Source: Ascidia mentula
Taxonomy: Eukaryota; Chordata; Ascidiacea; Phlebobranchia; Ascidiidae
DNA length: 64,000 nucleotides
Direction: 5' to 3'
Assembly (NCBI GenBank): GCA_947561715.1
Contig: OX387201.1
Span: 9,934,001-9,998,000, forward strand
A program made the translations under genes and the position numbers. This document shows, piece by piece, positions 1-11,560 of this stretch. The notes beneath the pieces are model-generated. The model saw nothing but the letters and a program-made list of their open reading frames with translations, did no database searches and had not been told where the DNA came from. Numbering within the stretch: the first letter of the stretch is position 1; every line of letters starts with the position of its first letter.

Positions 1-725
1 TAACGTTTTTCGTCTTTGCCGGTGACGTCACTTTCAATCAAGTGCCAAACCACTTTCCGCTCCCTAGAATTTTTTTTAAATCTCTGTATCTGTCAAGAAT
101 TGCGTGCTGAACAGCGTGAAAGTAATAAAAATTGGTAGAGATATCACGTATTCCATCAGAATGACCTCAAACAGGGCCTTTTAACGTTTTTCGTCTTTGC
201 CGGTGACGTCACTTTCAATCAAGTGCCAAACCACTTTCCGCTCCCTAGAATTTTTTTTAAATCTCTGTATCTGTCAAGAATTGCGTGCTGAACAGCGTGA
301 AAGTAATAAAAATTGGTAGAGATATCACGTATTCCATCAGAATGACCTTCAAATAGGGCCTTTTAACGTTTTGCGCTTTACCGGTGACGTCACTTTCAAT
401 CAAGTGCCAAACCACTTTCCGCTCCCTAGAATTTTTTTTAAATCTCTGTATCTGTCAAGAATTGCGTGCTAAACAGCGTGAAAGTAATAAAAATTGGTAG
501 AGATATCACGTATTCCATCAGAATGACCTTCAAACAGGGCCTTTTAACGTTTTGCGCTTTACCGGTGAAGTCACTTTCAATCAAGTGCCAAACCACTTTC
601 CGCTCCCTAGAATTTTTTTTAAATCTCAGTATTTGTCAAGAATTGCGTGCTGAACAGCGTGAAAGTAATAAAAATTGGTAGAGATATCACGTATTCCATC
701 AGAATGACCTCAAACACGAGTCTTT
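1..725 (+). repeat. Left arm: tandem 181-bp satellite, about 4 copies in view
   Basis: The same unit restarts at about 1, 182, 364 and 545, giving a period of 181-182 bp. Each unit holds the palindrome GTGACGTCAC, although the fourth reads GTGAAGTCAC. The array decays into unique sequence just after the block ATGACCTCAAACACGAG near 720. It is the reverse complement of the array at 12,388-17,996. It continues beyond the window start, so its length is unknown. Confidence 0.95.
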
Positions 726-1463
726 TTACCGTTTTTTGGTTAATGACACGAAAATCTTTGCAAATCCGAAGCTTCACAATTTGGAAGGTAAAAATCGGCT
801 TCCCCTCACCATATGGTGGAACACTAATTAGACCTGCATGACCATTTTATTGGCTGATAAGCATTTAAAAAATTTCCCGATTTTTTGAATGTGTAAAAAT
901 GACCATTAAGTTAACGCAAGTATAATAAAAAAGAAGTTTGAAATGAAATGAACAAAATTACACGATGTATATGAAAGTATGTAAAACACAAATTTATGCA
1001 TGATATTAATGCATGCATGATTGGTAAAAGTTAATCACAATGTTTGATGTAAAAAATTCGAGAAAACTCCAATGACAGTTTTGATAGTGGCACAATAAAA
1101 CAAGCATGCAGGTTTTTTTTTTCTGGCAGTTTTAATTGATCAACACAGACTTTTAAAAACTGCCAAATTTGTCATATTTGGATCAAAGATGGCATGAAAA
1201 ACTTCTGTGCCATAGGTGGTCGCTTCTGGTGACAGGATAAAGCATTGCTGTAGTTTTATGAATCTGAAAAAATAAATATACCCCAGCAGAAAACTACTCT
1301 TGAAATAAGGAAATATAACATTTGTGGCAATATTATTGTCAGTCACCCTTGTTCAGTATAATTGTACTATGCATACAAGGGCAAAAGCTAGAAATATTCT
1401 ATAAATGCAGAGATAAGGTGGTAATATCAATGATGATTTTAAAATTATTGAAAATTTTTTTCC
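726..1463. other. AT-rich non-coding spacer inside the left arm
   Basis: This stretch separates the left satellite arm from the 3' end of the transposase unit. It is AT-rich and contains only short chance reading frames. I see no repeat or domain in it. Part of it may serve as the 3' untranslated region or terminator zone of the minus-strand transposase transcript. Confidence 0.5.
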
Positions 1464-1469
1464 TTTATT
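1464..1469 (-). terminator. Candidate poly(A) signal of the transposase unit
   Basis: The plus strand reads TTTATT, which is AATAAA on the coding strand. It lies about 65 bases past the stop codon of the MULE/Ulp1/USP reading frame, a normal distance for a poly(A) signal. The surroundings are AT-rich, so a chance match is possible. Confidence 0.4.
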
Positions 1470-1531
1470 TTTTAACAAGTTACCTTGGCACATTTTTTGT
1501 ACGAACAATTACAAAACACAATGATACCATT

Positions 1532-4500
1532 TTAATGTTTACTTAAATATGTGGCAATAAAACCTAAAGATAATGATGCCTTGTTATATGACAGTTTTTC
1601 TGTAAACATCACTAACAAAGTTATACCTTCTATATACAAAACTTGTGATAAATACGTATCAACATTCAGCAAGTTACTCTCAAGTTTTTTCTGCAAACTA
1701 CTTCCATAGACAACAAATTCAGGTTTTATAACTTTACCAACAAAAGATTCACGAAAAAGTTGATCCCCAACAAAGCGCTGTCGCCACTGATGTTGACAAA
1801 TGGAATAATTTAGAAATCGAATAAGGTTTTCAAAATCAAGATTTGTTAGGTTCGTGTTGGTTAATGATAATAAAGAGTTGAACTCAATTAGTTTTTTTCT
1901 CTGGTCACTGAAAAACAAATGAACCCTGTAAAATTCTGGAAATAGATTTGCTTCACAAACAGTTTGGCGCATTATTATAGATAATGTTTTGAGTATTTGT
2001 TGGTAAGTAAAATTTACATTATTACTTAACATCGCTGGGGTTGCACTATCAATTAACTTGCCATCAATATGCTGGGTTAACTTGACATCTTTTAAAATCA
2101 GTTTTTCACATGTTTTGACTGCATCCAAGTTGCAGTGGCGACGCTTTCTGGGGATCACTTTAATTGGCATTTTAACAAATTCCTCTACAACACGGTAATA
2201 AAATATACATCCACCAGTATACAGAGCCTCATTCACTACTCCTAAAGGCACACACCTAACCACTTCATCATTAAATTCAAGCACCCATTCCTCATCAATT
2301 AACTTATAAGTAACATAATGTCCACAATTAACATTTGACCCAACATGAACAATTACAGAAACCAACTTAAGCATAAATTTATGGGAAGGGGACTGAAAAG
2401 TCAAGGTTTTGTCTGGGATTACTTTCTTCATACATTTTTTACCACCAATGTTTCTATTTAAAACTATGCAAACAACTTGAGACATCTTTTCAAATGTCAT
2501 TTCAAAAGCCATTTTACCTTTAGATTTACAAGCTTGGCAAAGACTGACTGAAGTAGTATTAAATTCAGTTTTACAATAACTACTAAGAAAACAACCATCC
2601 AACATATTTTCAAACATAGGCAAAGTGAGTGCTGATTGGTTTCTGACAAATCTTTCAATTTTACTGCAGGAGTGACATTTTTTTATTGTGACCAATTGAA
2701 ATGTGACATCTAACCCACACTTCTGAAAAACAGTACCTAAGTCAAAAACAAAAATGAACTCATTGGGATCTTGTTGCGCATTCAAAACCCAGTGTAGGTG
2801 CTTGCATATATCTTTAATTAATTGAAGATACATGACCCTGTCTAATCTGCCACATGCAACTTCACTAATCATGAAAGCTAGTCTACCAGCAACACCACCT
2901 TTGCATTCCAAACTCATAGGGACTTCTTCGCAAAGACATCTAATACCCTGTACAACAGAGTTTAACCAACAATTGTTATATTTATTTGGAAGTCCAATAA
3001 AAACAAATTCAAAACTCTTTAAACCACACCTGTAAATTGCTTCCTCACAACTATGTGAATTACACACTAAACTAAACACCATCCACATTCGAAACATCAA
3101 AGCATTAAAAGGTGAAATTTGCACTTTTAAGATCTTACATGCAATACAATCCACTGCGTAACAAACACACAGACCACAACTAGCATCATCACATTGTTTC
3201 ACAATTGAACCATTTTCAAACATGACTGCATGGCCAGTAAACATTTGCAAAGTGGGAATTAGGTTATGCTTGATCAATGCTGTCAATTCTTCATCAAAGC
3301 TCAAGAATGAGTTGTATAATACCAGTTTATTACCAGATTTGTTAAACCACAAAACAACGAAGTGACTCTTAAACAAAACAGGAATGAAAACATTTTCACA
3401 CATTGTTTTATCATCACAAAAAATACTAGCGAAAGCCTTAGGCGCATTCTTAAAACATTTACCACTTAACACTTCCATAGTCAAAGCAGTTGACAAACAT
3501 GCAAATGTTTCAGGCGATACAGCATTACACAATGTAACTGTTCTGGCTATGTAAACATCAACTACCTTATCAGTTAGCCAACCTAAAGTGGAGTCCGAAT
3601 GTGACTTAGCAGCATTTTCTGTCAAAGCGATGTAAGTTTTATTACATGGTTTCAAACAGAGTGAACACAAATCCAACCATGACAATGACTGGTGACAATG
3701 CATAATCAAAGCAGTTTCTAATATTGAAGTTTTGTTTAACTGGTCGTGGGTCCATATTTTATCAGCTATGGGTTTACAAATCCGGTGAACTACTTCTTCA
3801 GGGGGGCAGAAAATATATGGTGAGGCAAAGGGAGAAGGTTTCATGTTGTTATTGTACAAATGTTGAACTGTTTCATTTTTGTACTTAATTCGTTTTGAAG
3901 CAGTACTGGATGAATAATAGCTACTAGGATTGTTCTTACGTTTTTTAAACTTTGATTCAAAAACATGGGCCCCATTTCGTTGTAAATTTGAGATATTCGA
4001 ACTACAAGATTTGTCCCGAAATGTTTTAAATTGCATAAATGTATCACAGAATATCTTAATCAAAATCTTTAGAGAATTGTAATATTTAACAACAAAGTCA
4101 TCAATTTTTGACATTCGCTTGCCATCTAAAATGTTAGTCTTTAAATCACGAAAATGTTCTTCTATTATACCTTGAGTGTGATTGTCGCGCATTATTGTTT
4201 GGTGATCCTTATTTTTTAATGCATTACAATGGACTTTCTGTGGATGATACATTTGTGCTTGTGCATTACTCGTTGTGTCACCGTTAACATGTCGGGACAA
4301 ATCTCCCAGCATTAATTTGGAAGTTGAACATATTCTTGAAACGATTACCTCCAAAACTTTTGTACAAAAATCCGGGTTGTGATAAATGTTCTTTGAAATT
4401 TCTGGGTCAATATGTTGCTTATAAATATCAGAGATAAAAAAATCATCAAGCTTTTGCTTATATCTTTGATAAAATGGTGAGCGTTTTTCCTGTAATCTAT

Positions 4501-6212
4501 CTGTTGCTTTTGCAGTAAAAAAATAATCAGTTCTGTCCATGGCATTGTCACCATCAATGTCATGGTCAGTTTGAGTTTGAGTAATCCTTTCTTTGATATG
4601 ATTAAAATGAAATTCAACAATTGAGGAAGAAGCTTCACAATTAGTTAGAATAAAAAAACTTTCCATTACTTTATCTAGTCCAGCCAATGTGTCACAAGAA
4701 AACATTATGTTAATCCAATACAGATATGTTTCAACAATTTTCTTACTTTTGCTATGTTTATGACAAAAAATTTTGGCAGCCCTCATTGCATGGCTGTAGC
4801 AATTGTGCAATACAGTCTTGCTCAAATCTTTCTCATTAGGAATACCAGTTACAATACGATAACAACGATTGTAAAAGTCTAAGCGCAATTCTTGACAATA
4901 TGCCTTCAAAACTGCATTCCACATTGCCATGGAGCCATCAATGATGAGCAGGCTGGGCTTTTTTGCCACGCTACACAATTTTAAGCAATCAAACATAAAT
5001 TTTTCCAAAAAATGACTAATCGTACTTGAATCATGGTGCGTTGTCAAAAAAGTTGCCACAGGAAGTGGAGCACCACCCTGTTTTGGATTTCTGACAAGCA
5101 AAGTGTAAATTTGAAAATCTGAATACCTATCAATACGTCGGAGGACACTTCCCGTGGCATCAAAATAGACAATGTCCCGACAGCATAAATGATTAAATAT
5201 TTTGATCTGACTATTACAATACAATGCAACTTCTGGGGGATGAATGGCTATTGTTCGAATATAATGTTCTCCTTTCTTTAGCATTTCCAGACGGATTTCA
5301 TTTAAATTAATAAACCAAAAGTTACTAATTTTTTTACGTTCGCTTTTGATGTTGTTCAAAACAGATTGCGATGGCAAAAAAGTATGAGCCCCAAGCCAGC
5401 GTTCTTCTGGTAATAATTCGTTGTAAATTTCCCGAAATCGTTTAACAGCGGTTTTATTTTCTAATGATTTGCAAAGCTTCTTCCTCATTACTCCTGTTAC
5501 CCGCCTACATTTTTTGCAGCCAGGACAATGGCTTCGGTTACCAGACACTTTAACGCGCCCCTCAACTTTGTCAACAAACGACCAAAACGTCACCACAAAA
5601 ACAACTTCACACTTGCAATTCTTACACTTCCTATGCGCACAATACAGGTTCACCCATCCCTCTCTATAGCAATCATCATTCCGTGTAATGTTCGCAACAC
5701 TTTCTTCACTTCGTAAATAATTGTTTAAGACGTTTGGCACGCAACCATTATAAATTTGATGCACATTTTTAACTGTTAAATCCACATACAAGTTGTTTCC
5801 AAAATGATTGGCCGTTCTATTTTTTATCATGTTTTCCCATTTCTGAACTGAAATCATAAATACACCACTAACATCAACTTCAACGGAACGCCTAAATTTG
5901 GAACGAATGTCTGCACCAATTTCACTCACATCGAAAATTACATTATCATCATCATCATCATCATTATCATCATCAACAACAACAACATTCTCGCCCTCAA
6001 AAACAATACAATCCTCATCACGAACGGTAGCGCAAACAGGCGTACGAGATTTACTGTCAAACAGTTCATTGTGCTTTTGTTCCTTACCAAATGTTTCAAC
6101 AGGAGCATAAATGGGCGAAGCATACAAAATTGTTGATTTCTCGTCATCCGAACTAAAAGAATTTGGGCTGTTAGCTACAGTGTCATTTAATTGTTGCTTC
6201 CGTAAAAAACAG
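1532..6212 (-). CDS. MULE-type transposase fused to Ulp1-like protease and USP-like deubiquitinase
   Basis: This is one uninterrupted frame of about 1,550 codons. Residue numbers count from a TTG at 6,127. A run of Asp/Asn (about 50-62) is followed by a Cys-rich zinc-finger-like segment (about 165-215). The transposase core has the MULE signature: Asp in YFDATG (about 323), Asp in IIDGSMAMWN (about 395), the CxxH motif in NCYSHAM (about 442) and Glu in IIEEHFRDLK (about 655). A C48/Ulp1-like domain follows, with His in SHFVVLWFN (about 920), Asn in LYNS where Asp is usual, Gln in KQCDDASCG and the nucleophile Cys in the same motif (about 980). Last comes a USP domain: Cys box NNCWLNSVVQ (about 1053), QQDPNEF, two CxxC pairs and His box NCGHYVTY (about 1268) followed by FNDEVV. 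All expected catalytic residues are present. No ATG occurs in frame before about residue 92. A good acceptor (TTCTTTTAG) near 6,160 suggests a spliced 5' end. The frame overlaps the end of the upstream PHD unit in another frame. The role inferred is DNA transposition plus removal of SUMO or ubiquitin from host or element proteins. Confidence 0.85.
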
Positions 6213-8615
6213 TCGACACGTCATCGTCACTGCCAGAAATAGTGCTACCCACATGCGAATTGGTCCCAACTAGCGCGTCTGTATTTCCAGTTTGATTTTC
6301 GTCTGCAATGCACTCAGTTGTTTTGTCAATGGTCGATTTGTGCTCAAAACGCGGGTTTAAAAACGTTCCAGCACCAGGACAAACCAAATGAGACCGATTC
6401 CATTCATTAGCTGACAAAGTCGCGGCAACACATAGAGGATCAAAAACACAGCTCGGGTGAAACCATTTGCTACAAGTTTCGCACTCGACCATCAACCTGC
6501 CATCATACGGAGTATTACAAACGCAGTACAACTTAATTACATTAGATGATTGACATGGTTGAAAACAAACTGACAGTTCCTTTGACGATTCACAGTTGTT
6601 GTCAAGAGCAAGCTTGCATTGGTTTTGAACCATTCTCCTAAATTTGTCGCTTTTTACCCAAACCTGGTTCATTTTGAAGTAATTTTGTTTGGTAAATTTC
6701 TTTTTCATGTGTGTTAGCATTGTTCTTGCAACAACTGACGGTAAGTTTGTCGTATTAGGGTAGTTCTTAAAGCATTTTGCCAATTTGGAAATGAAGTTTG
6801 GGCAAAGCAACTTTGACTGCGTATTGTTGCCATGTTTGTTAGTACCGGAGTGATTTATAACAATCGAATCTATTTTTGTCCGATTTAATTTGCAAAACTT
6901 TAAAAGAAGTATTAGGCGTTTCGTTATATGCTTATCTTGCCAAAAAGTGTTGCTTTGCAAAAACTCCTTTCCTGTTTTGACATCAAAGTGGTTGAGGTTA
7001 TGTGTAACAAAATACTGGGCAACAGCGTTAATCTTGTCTCCTGACGTAGCAAAATGTCCACCGCCTGTCATTACCAAACGAGCAGGATAGCGCAGAATGT
7101 TGAAAAAACTAGACCGACGAAACAAACGTTTTCTGTCAATGGCTGTCGGTTTGGCGCAATTTACAGGAAACAAGGCCAACAGGTGGTTCAAAAACAACTT
7201 CAAACAATCCAAAACCTGCAGCAATCCAGAGGAACAAACCAAAAAATACAAAAAAAATGCATAAAACAAAGCCAGCAATATAAGACAGCGAAACACAAGT
7301 TTGCAAAACCGTAATACTAGCCACAAACTCGTGAGCAGCCCAAACGCGCTGGCCAAACCATGATAAAAAAATGACTGACTTGAATTGTAATTACCACCAA
7401 AAACTTCTACATCACCTTTTTTGTGGCTCAAACAAGGAACGCGTTTCCGTGGTAGTTTGTGGCTCGGTGTGGACTTGGGTGGCACTCCTACATCTCTGGC
7501 ATGTAGATTGGGGCTCGGTGTAGACTTGGGTGGCACTCCTACATCTCTGGCATGTAGATTGGGGCCCGGCGTGAACTTGGGTGGCAACCCTTTATCTCTG
7601 GCATGTAGCTTGGGGCCCGGCGTGGACTTGGGTGGCACCCCTTTATCTTTGGCATGTAGCTTGGGGCCGGGGGTGGACTTGGTTGGCACCCCTTCATCTC
7701 TGGCATGTAGATTGGGGCCCGGCGTGAACTTGGGTGGCAACCGTATATCTCTGGCATGTAGCTTGTGGCCCGGCGTGGACTTGGGTGGCACCCCTTTATC
7801 TCTGGCATGTTGCTTGAGGCCCGGCGTGGACTTGGGTGGCACCTCTTTATCTCTGGCATGTACCTTGGGGCCCGGGGTGGACTTGGGTGGCACCCCTTTA
7901 TCTTTGGCATGTAGCTTGGGGCCGGGGGTGGACTTGGGTGGCACCCGTTCATCTCTGGCATGTAGATTGGGGCCCGGCGTGAACTTGGGTGGCAACCGTA
8001 TATCTCTGGCATGTAGCTTGGGGCCCGGCGTGGACTTGGGTGGCACCCCTTTATCTCTGGCATGTTGCTTGAGGCCCGGCGTGGACTTGGGTGGCACCTC
8101 TTTATCTCTGGCATGTACCTTGGGGCCCGGGGTGGACTTGGGTGGCAACCGTATATCTCTGGCATGTAGCTTGGGGCCCGGCGTGGACTTGGGTGGCACC
8201 CGTACATCTCTGGCATGTAGCTTGGGGCCCGGCGTGGACTTGGGTGGCACCCCTTTATCTCTGGCATGTTGCTTGAGGCCCGGCGTGGACTTGGGTGGCA
8301 CCTCTTTATCTCTGGCATGTACCTTGGGGCCCGGGGTGGACTTGGGTGGCAACCGTATATCTCTGGCATGTAGCTTGGGGCCCGGCGTGGACTTGGGTGG
8401 CACCCGTACATCTCTGGCATGTAGCTTGGGGCCCGCCGTGGACTTGGGTGGCAGCCCTTCCTCTTTGGCATGTAGATTGGGGCCCGCCGTGGTTGTACGT
8501 TGTCTTTTTGTGGCATGGAAATAACAGTTGGTGACACATCCAAAACATTCGATGGTGCGAAACCGCTTTTTTTTTTCCTTTGTAGTAGCAGTAGTGGATT
8601 TTGATGTTGAAGGTT
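6187..8615 (-). CDS. PHD-finger protein with 17-residue repeats and a hydrophobic segment
   Basis: The open frame reaches 8,673 but has no ATG. A good acceptor (TTAATTGCAG) puts the likely exon start at 8,615, so a first exon upstream is implied. In order, the protein has a short basic and Cys-containing start, then twenty tandem repeats of 17 residues (type PPKSTPGPKLHARD plus three variable residues). A strongly hydrophobic stretch of about 60-70 residues, coded around 7,140-7,370, resembles two or three membrane segments. A basic region of unknown fold follows. A C4HC3 PHD finger coded around 6,400-6,545 reads CVCNTPYDGRLMVECETCSK and continues with WFHPSC and a distal Cys. PHD fingers read histone tails, so chromatin targeting of integration is a reasonable inference. 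The membrane-like part does not fit that easily. It lies directly upstream of the transposase frame on the same strand, with a short overlap of frames. I do not recognise the protein as a whole. Confidence 0.7.
7461..8505 (-). repeat. 51-bp minisatellite coding for twenty 17-residue repeats
   Basis: The unit is exactly 51 bases, so the phase is kept and all frames stay open. That explains long mirror frames on both strands. Within it there is a partial four-unit order, with variants ending ARDVRV, ARDIRL, ARDKEV and ARDKGV recurring in sequence. The unit is GC-richer than the surrounding element. Units differ by only a few bases, which points to recent expansion or conversion. Confidence 0.95.
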
Positions 8616-8775
8616 CTGCAATTAACGGAATCCTAATGAAACCATCATAGAGGATAACATAAACTGCATGCAATTTGCATTTTGTTGCATGTCGTTTTAA
8701 TTTTGCATTGATTAATTATGTATATATTTAGGCCTAAACAGGATAGCACAAATTCCAGCATTAAGCACGGTAAGG

Positions 8776-9497
8776 TCAATCCTGAATATACTCATTTATC
8801 ATTTTCAAACCTTTGGCATCGGAAACAGCAAAAATGGTATGGACATGAGCTTCCAGGCTGTCCATATAATGGCGCAGCCCGACGTCCGAGAGATGAAGGT
8901 TGTCGCTCCAGTTCTCCCGGTCGTCAGTAATATTAAAATCAAGGAAGGTCAATCCATTTTCCACAGCGAGGTTTTGAAGTACCTGGTTGACGCAATAAAC
9001 GCAACGTAGATGGAAGCCTGTTTGCGGTAGAATACCAGCTACAACAATCTGTTGAAAATGAAAAATCCACAAATTGTAATGCTGCAGAGGCCAATTACAG
9101 TATTCTTTCTACCAACCTGACATTGCGGGTACTTCTGTTGACAAACCTCAATCAACTGTTGATACTCGGCCCCGATGCTGTCGTGGTGGTGATCAGCGCG
9201 ACGGGAAGCCACGTCGTTGGTGCCAAGAGCCAGGATGATCACATCGACTGGCTCGAATCTATTCCCGTACACAATCTCCTCAGCGCCGTGTCCGATTTTC
9301 CCCCCTGGAATGGAAATCGCATTTAAAGCAAAATGCTCACTGCGAGACGATACTACCTGGGGGCAGACAATGTTCCTCCCGTTGCTATCGGTCACCAACA
9401 ACACGGAGGGAAGTTGTGAACCTTTAGCACGGAGGTAACAGGTCTGCTTTCCGCAGATCCCTGTGCTGTAGTGAACAGGTGGCGTTCTTCTTCCCAT
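8776..9497 (-). CDS. SGNH/GDSL-type hydrolase carried by the transposon, two exons
   Basis: Exons are 9,117-9,497 (ATG at 9,497) and 8,776-9,048, joined by a 68-bp intron with a CAG|GTTGGT donor and an AACAG acceptor. The spliced protein is about 217 residues, a normal size for a single SGNH domain. Block I reads LLVTDSNGRN with the nucleophile Ser. Block II is the conserved Gly in IPGGKIGHG. Block III reads ILALGTNDVA with Gly and Asn. Block V reads WSDNLHLSDVG with the catalytic Asp and His. Such enzymes hydrolyse esters; the substrate here is unknown. Related esterase domains are known in some CR1-type retrotransposons. Carriage in a MULE-type element is unexpected to me. No signal peptide is evident. 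It is on the same strand as the other two units of the element but is a separate reading unit, and an additional upstream exon cannot be excluded. Confidence 0.82.
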
Positions 9498-10806
9498 GAT
9501 GTGTAGCCTGGATCAATTCTTATGAAATGCCGAGTTGATCTTCGTCTGTTAATGCGTACTTGGACCCTTTTCTTCAGTGTAAATATTCAGCAGTAGATAT
9601 TGCAGACTTAGTAGCTGATGCTTTGTTATATCAGTTTTCTTGGAAAATAGGAAGAATTTTTAACTAAACAACAAAATGATATGCGCTGAATGCGTTATTT
9701 CTGAACGCTCCTATATTCACTGTCACAAAAGTTTACCATGTACAAACAAAATGTAGCAAAACTTGAGGTATTCATACGACCCCTTTCCAAAACATCCACT
9801 AAGCAATGTGAAATAATGCAAATATTTTTTTAAATCATCAAGTCAACTTAGCTGGTTGTTTCGTAACAATTGGAACTATGATATTGGAATGCATCACCTT
9901 GTGATTGGCTTATTCTGCGTGGCGTGACTTTCAGCAAGAGGAGGAAAGCGCCAATGAAGAGAAAGGATGGAGCAAACATAACTTTAAACACGTTTGGCCA
10001 ATTGAAGTTAATGTATACTTACAAATTATAAGTTGTTGTTGTGCAACAGTATCTTGTCCGGGTTCCTTTGCTTGAAAAATGTCATGTACTGTAGTTTTAC
10101 ATACGAACTTCGTCAAAATCCAGGGGTTGCCATTATACCGTCCATATTTTTAATTTGCTCCCTATTTGTGACTGGGCGTCCCTCATTTTTGGCTTTTTAA
10201 ACTGGTTTGGTTTTTATTCGTTAATTTTGAACCAGATGTTTGATTGATATTTTTACACCCATTTTCACAAGTATATCATTTTACCGAGGACTGATTTGTG
10301 GGATTCCTAACTTAAACCCTCAACCCTATGTCAGAATAAAACAGCGCATTTTTATTTAAGGTTGTTTATCGTTCCACTTCTATCACTGATGCTACTTGAA
10401 CAAGCAACATCAAATTGGAACAAACTGTATTGTATAATAACAAACAACAATGGACCAAAAGGTTTGGCCAAAAAGTAGTGGTCTTGTCCCAAACATAATC
10501 TACGTTTAGGATTTACACGTGAAATTACAATTTGTCTCGATGATCTTGGGCCGATGGGTCTCAATTAAAAAGGTCGACTGCTCTGCTGGCTATTTGCCTC
10601 TAAATTGTCCGTTCGCCAATGCACTAGGCTGAGATGCAGACAGATGCGTATAATTGTTTATTAATATAATGCAACCAAACAGCATAGAATAATAATGGAT
10701 TAAAATAGAATGGAATCGATTTAGAATCAAATGAAGTGGTCAGAAAGGGCAAAAGCGTTACCGATTAAACATTATAGTCTCGTGATATGAAAAAAATTTT
10801 CATCAC

Positions 10807-10884
10807 TACCGTATGTATAGTTGCTAAGTAAATACGTTTCCACACGTGCTAGACCTGTGTTTGAGCTCAGTTTTTTACGCTGCT
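10807..10884 (+). repeat. Direct repeat copy 1 (partner at 11,484-11,560)
   Basis: This copy shares a block of about 77 bases with 11,484-11,560, starting TACCGTAT and ending GTTTTTTACGCTGCT. The last 30 bases are identical and the first half is diverged. The two copies are about 680 bases apart. They may be regulatory repeats of the element or remains of a small inserted element. Confidence 0.75.
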
Positions 10885-11483
10885 TCTGTGTTTTGCATTC
10901 CGAAAAACTGATGACGCCCTTTACAAGGCCTGTCACAAACAAACTCCCCGAACGATGGAATGCGCTACAAATTTTTATTAATGCAGGTTCCAGCTTTGGC
11001 ATTGTCCCGCATGCGGCTTGGTAGGTGTCAATGCAAATTCTTGTCAACGCGATTGCGTCCCCTATTTCACCCTCAAAACAATTACCCATATGTCAAAGGC
11101 GGCTTACATCACACGATTGCAATTTAACCGAATGAAGCTACAAAGTACTCAATCCCAGATATTAGGATATATTTTTATATATGGGATGTGTCATGTGACA
11201 AAGGATTACCACATAAAATATGTCATGACAAAAACAACATATAGGCGTAAATGAGAAGAATTAAATCGATAAAGGGCATGTAAACAGAACGTCAGTTTCA
11301 CAATTTTTACTCGAAGAAATAATGTATGTTTACAGGAGGTTTTACACTCCAAAATGACGATAAAGGTGTGCATATAATGCTAATAATAGGCCTAAAAAAA
11401 GAAAAACAAACGAGAGGTAAAATCAGTGTTTCAAACCTTCCTGGATCATGAAACCAAGCTACCCTGGTAGGCTGTCCATCGAT

Positions 11484-11560
11484 TACCGTATCTATAGTTT
11501 CTGAGTTGTAAGTCGCCACACTTGCTGGACCTGTGTTTGAGCTCAGTTTTTTACGCTGCT
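11484..11560 (+). repeat. Direct repeat copy 2 (partner at 10,807-10,884)
   Basis: This is the second copy of the block described at 10,807-10,884. The shared core runs from CACAC through GACCTGTGTTTGAGCTCAG to the GCTGCT end. Confidence 0.75.

Noticed and set aside
7421-8621. Long mirror frames of about 360 codons on both strands over the 51-bp minisatellite
   Set aside because: A unit divisible by three keeps several frames open. Only the frame continuing into the PHD finger has non-repeat domain content.
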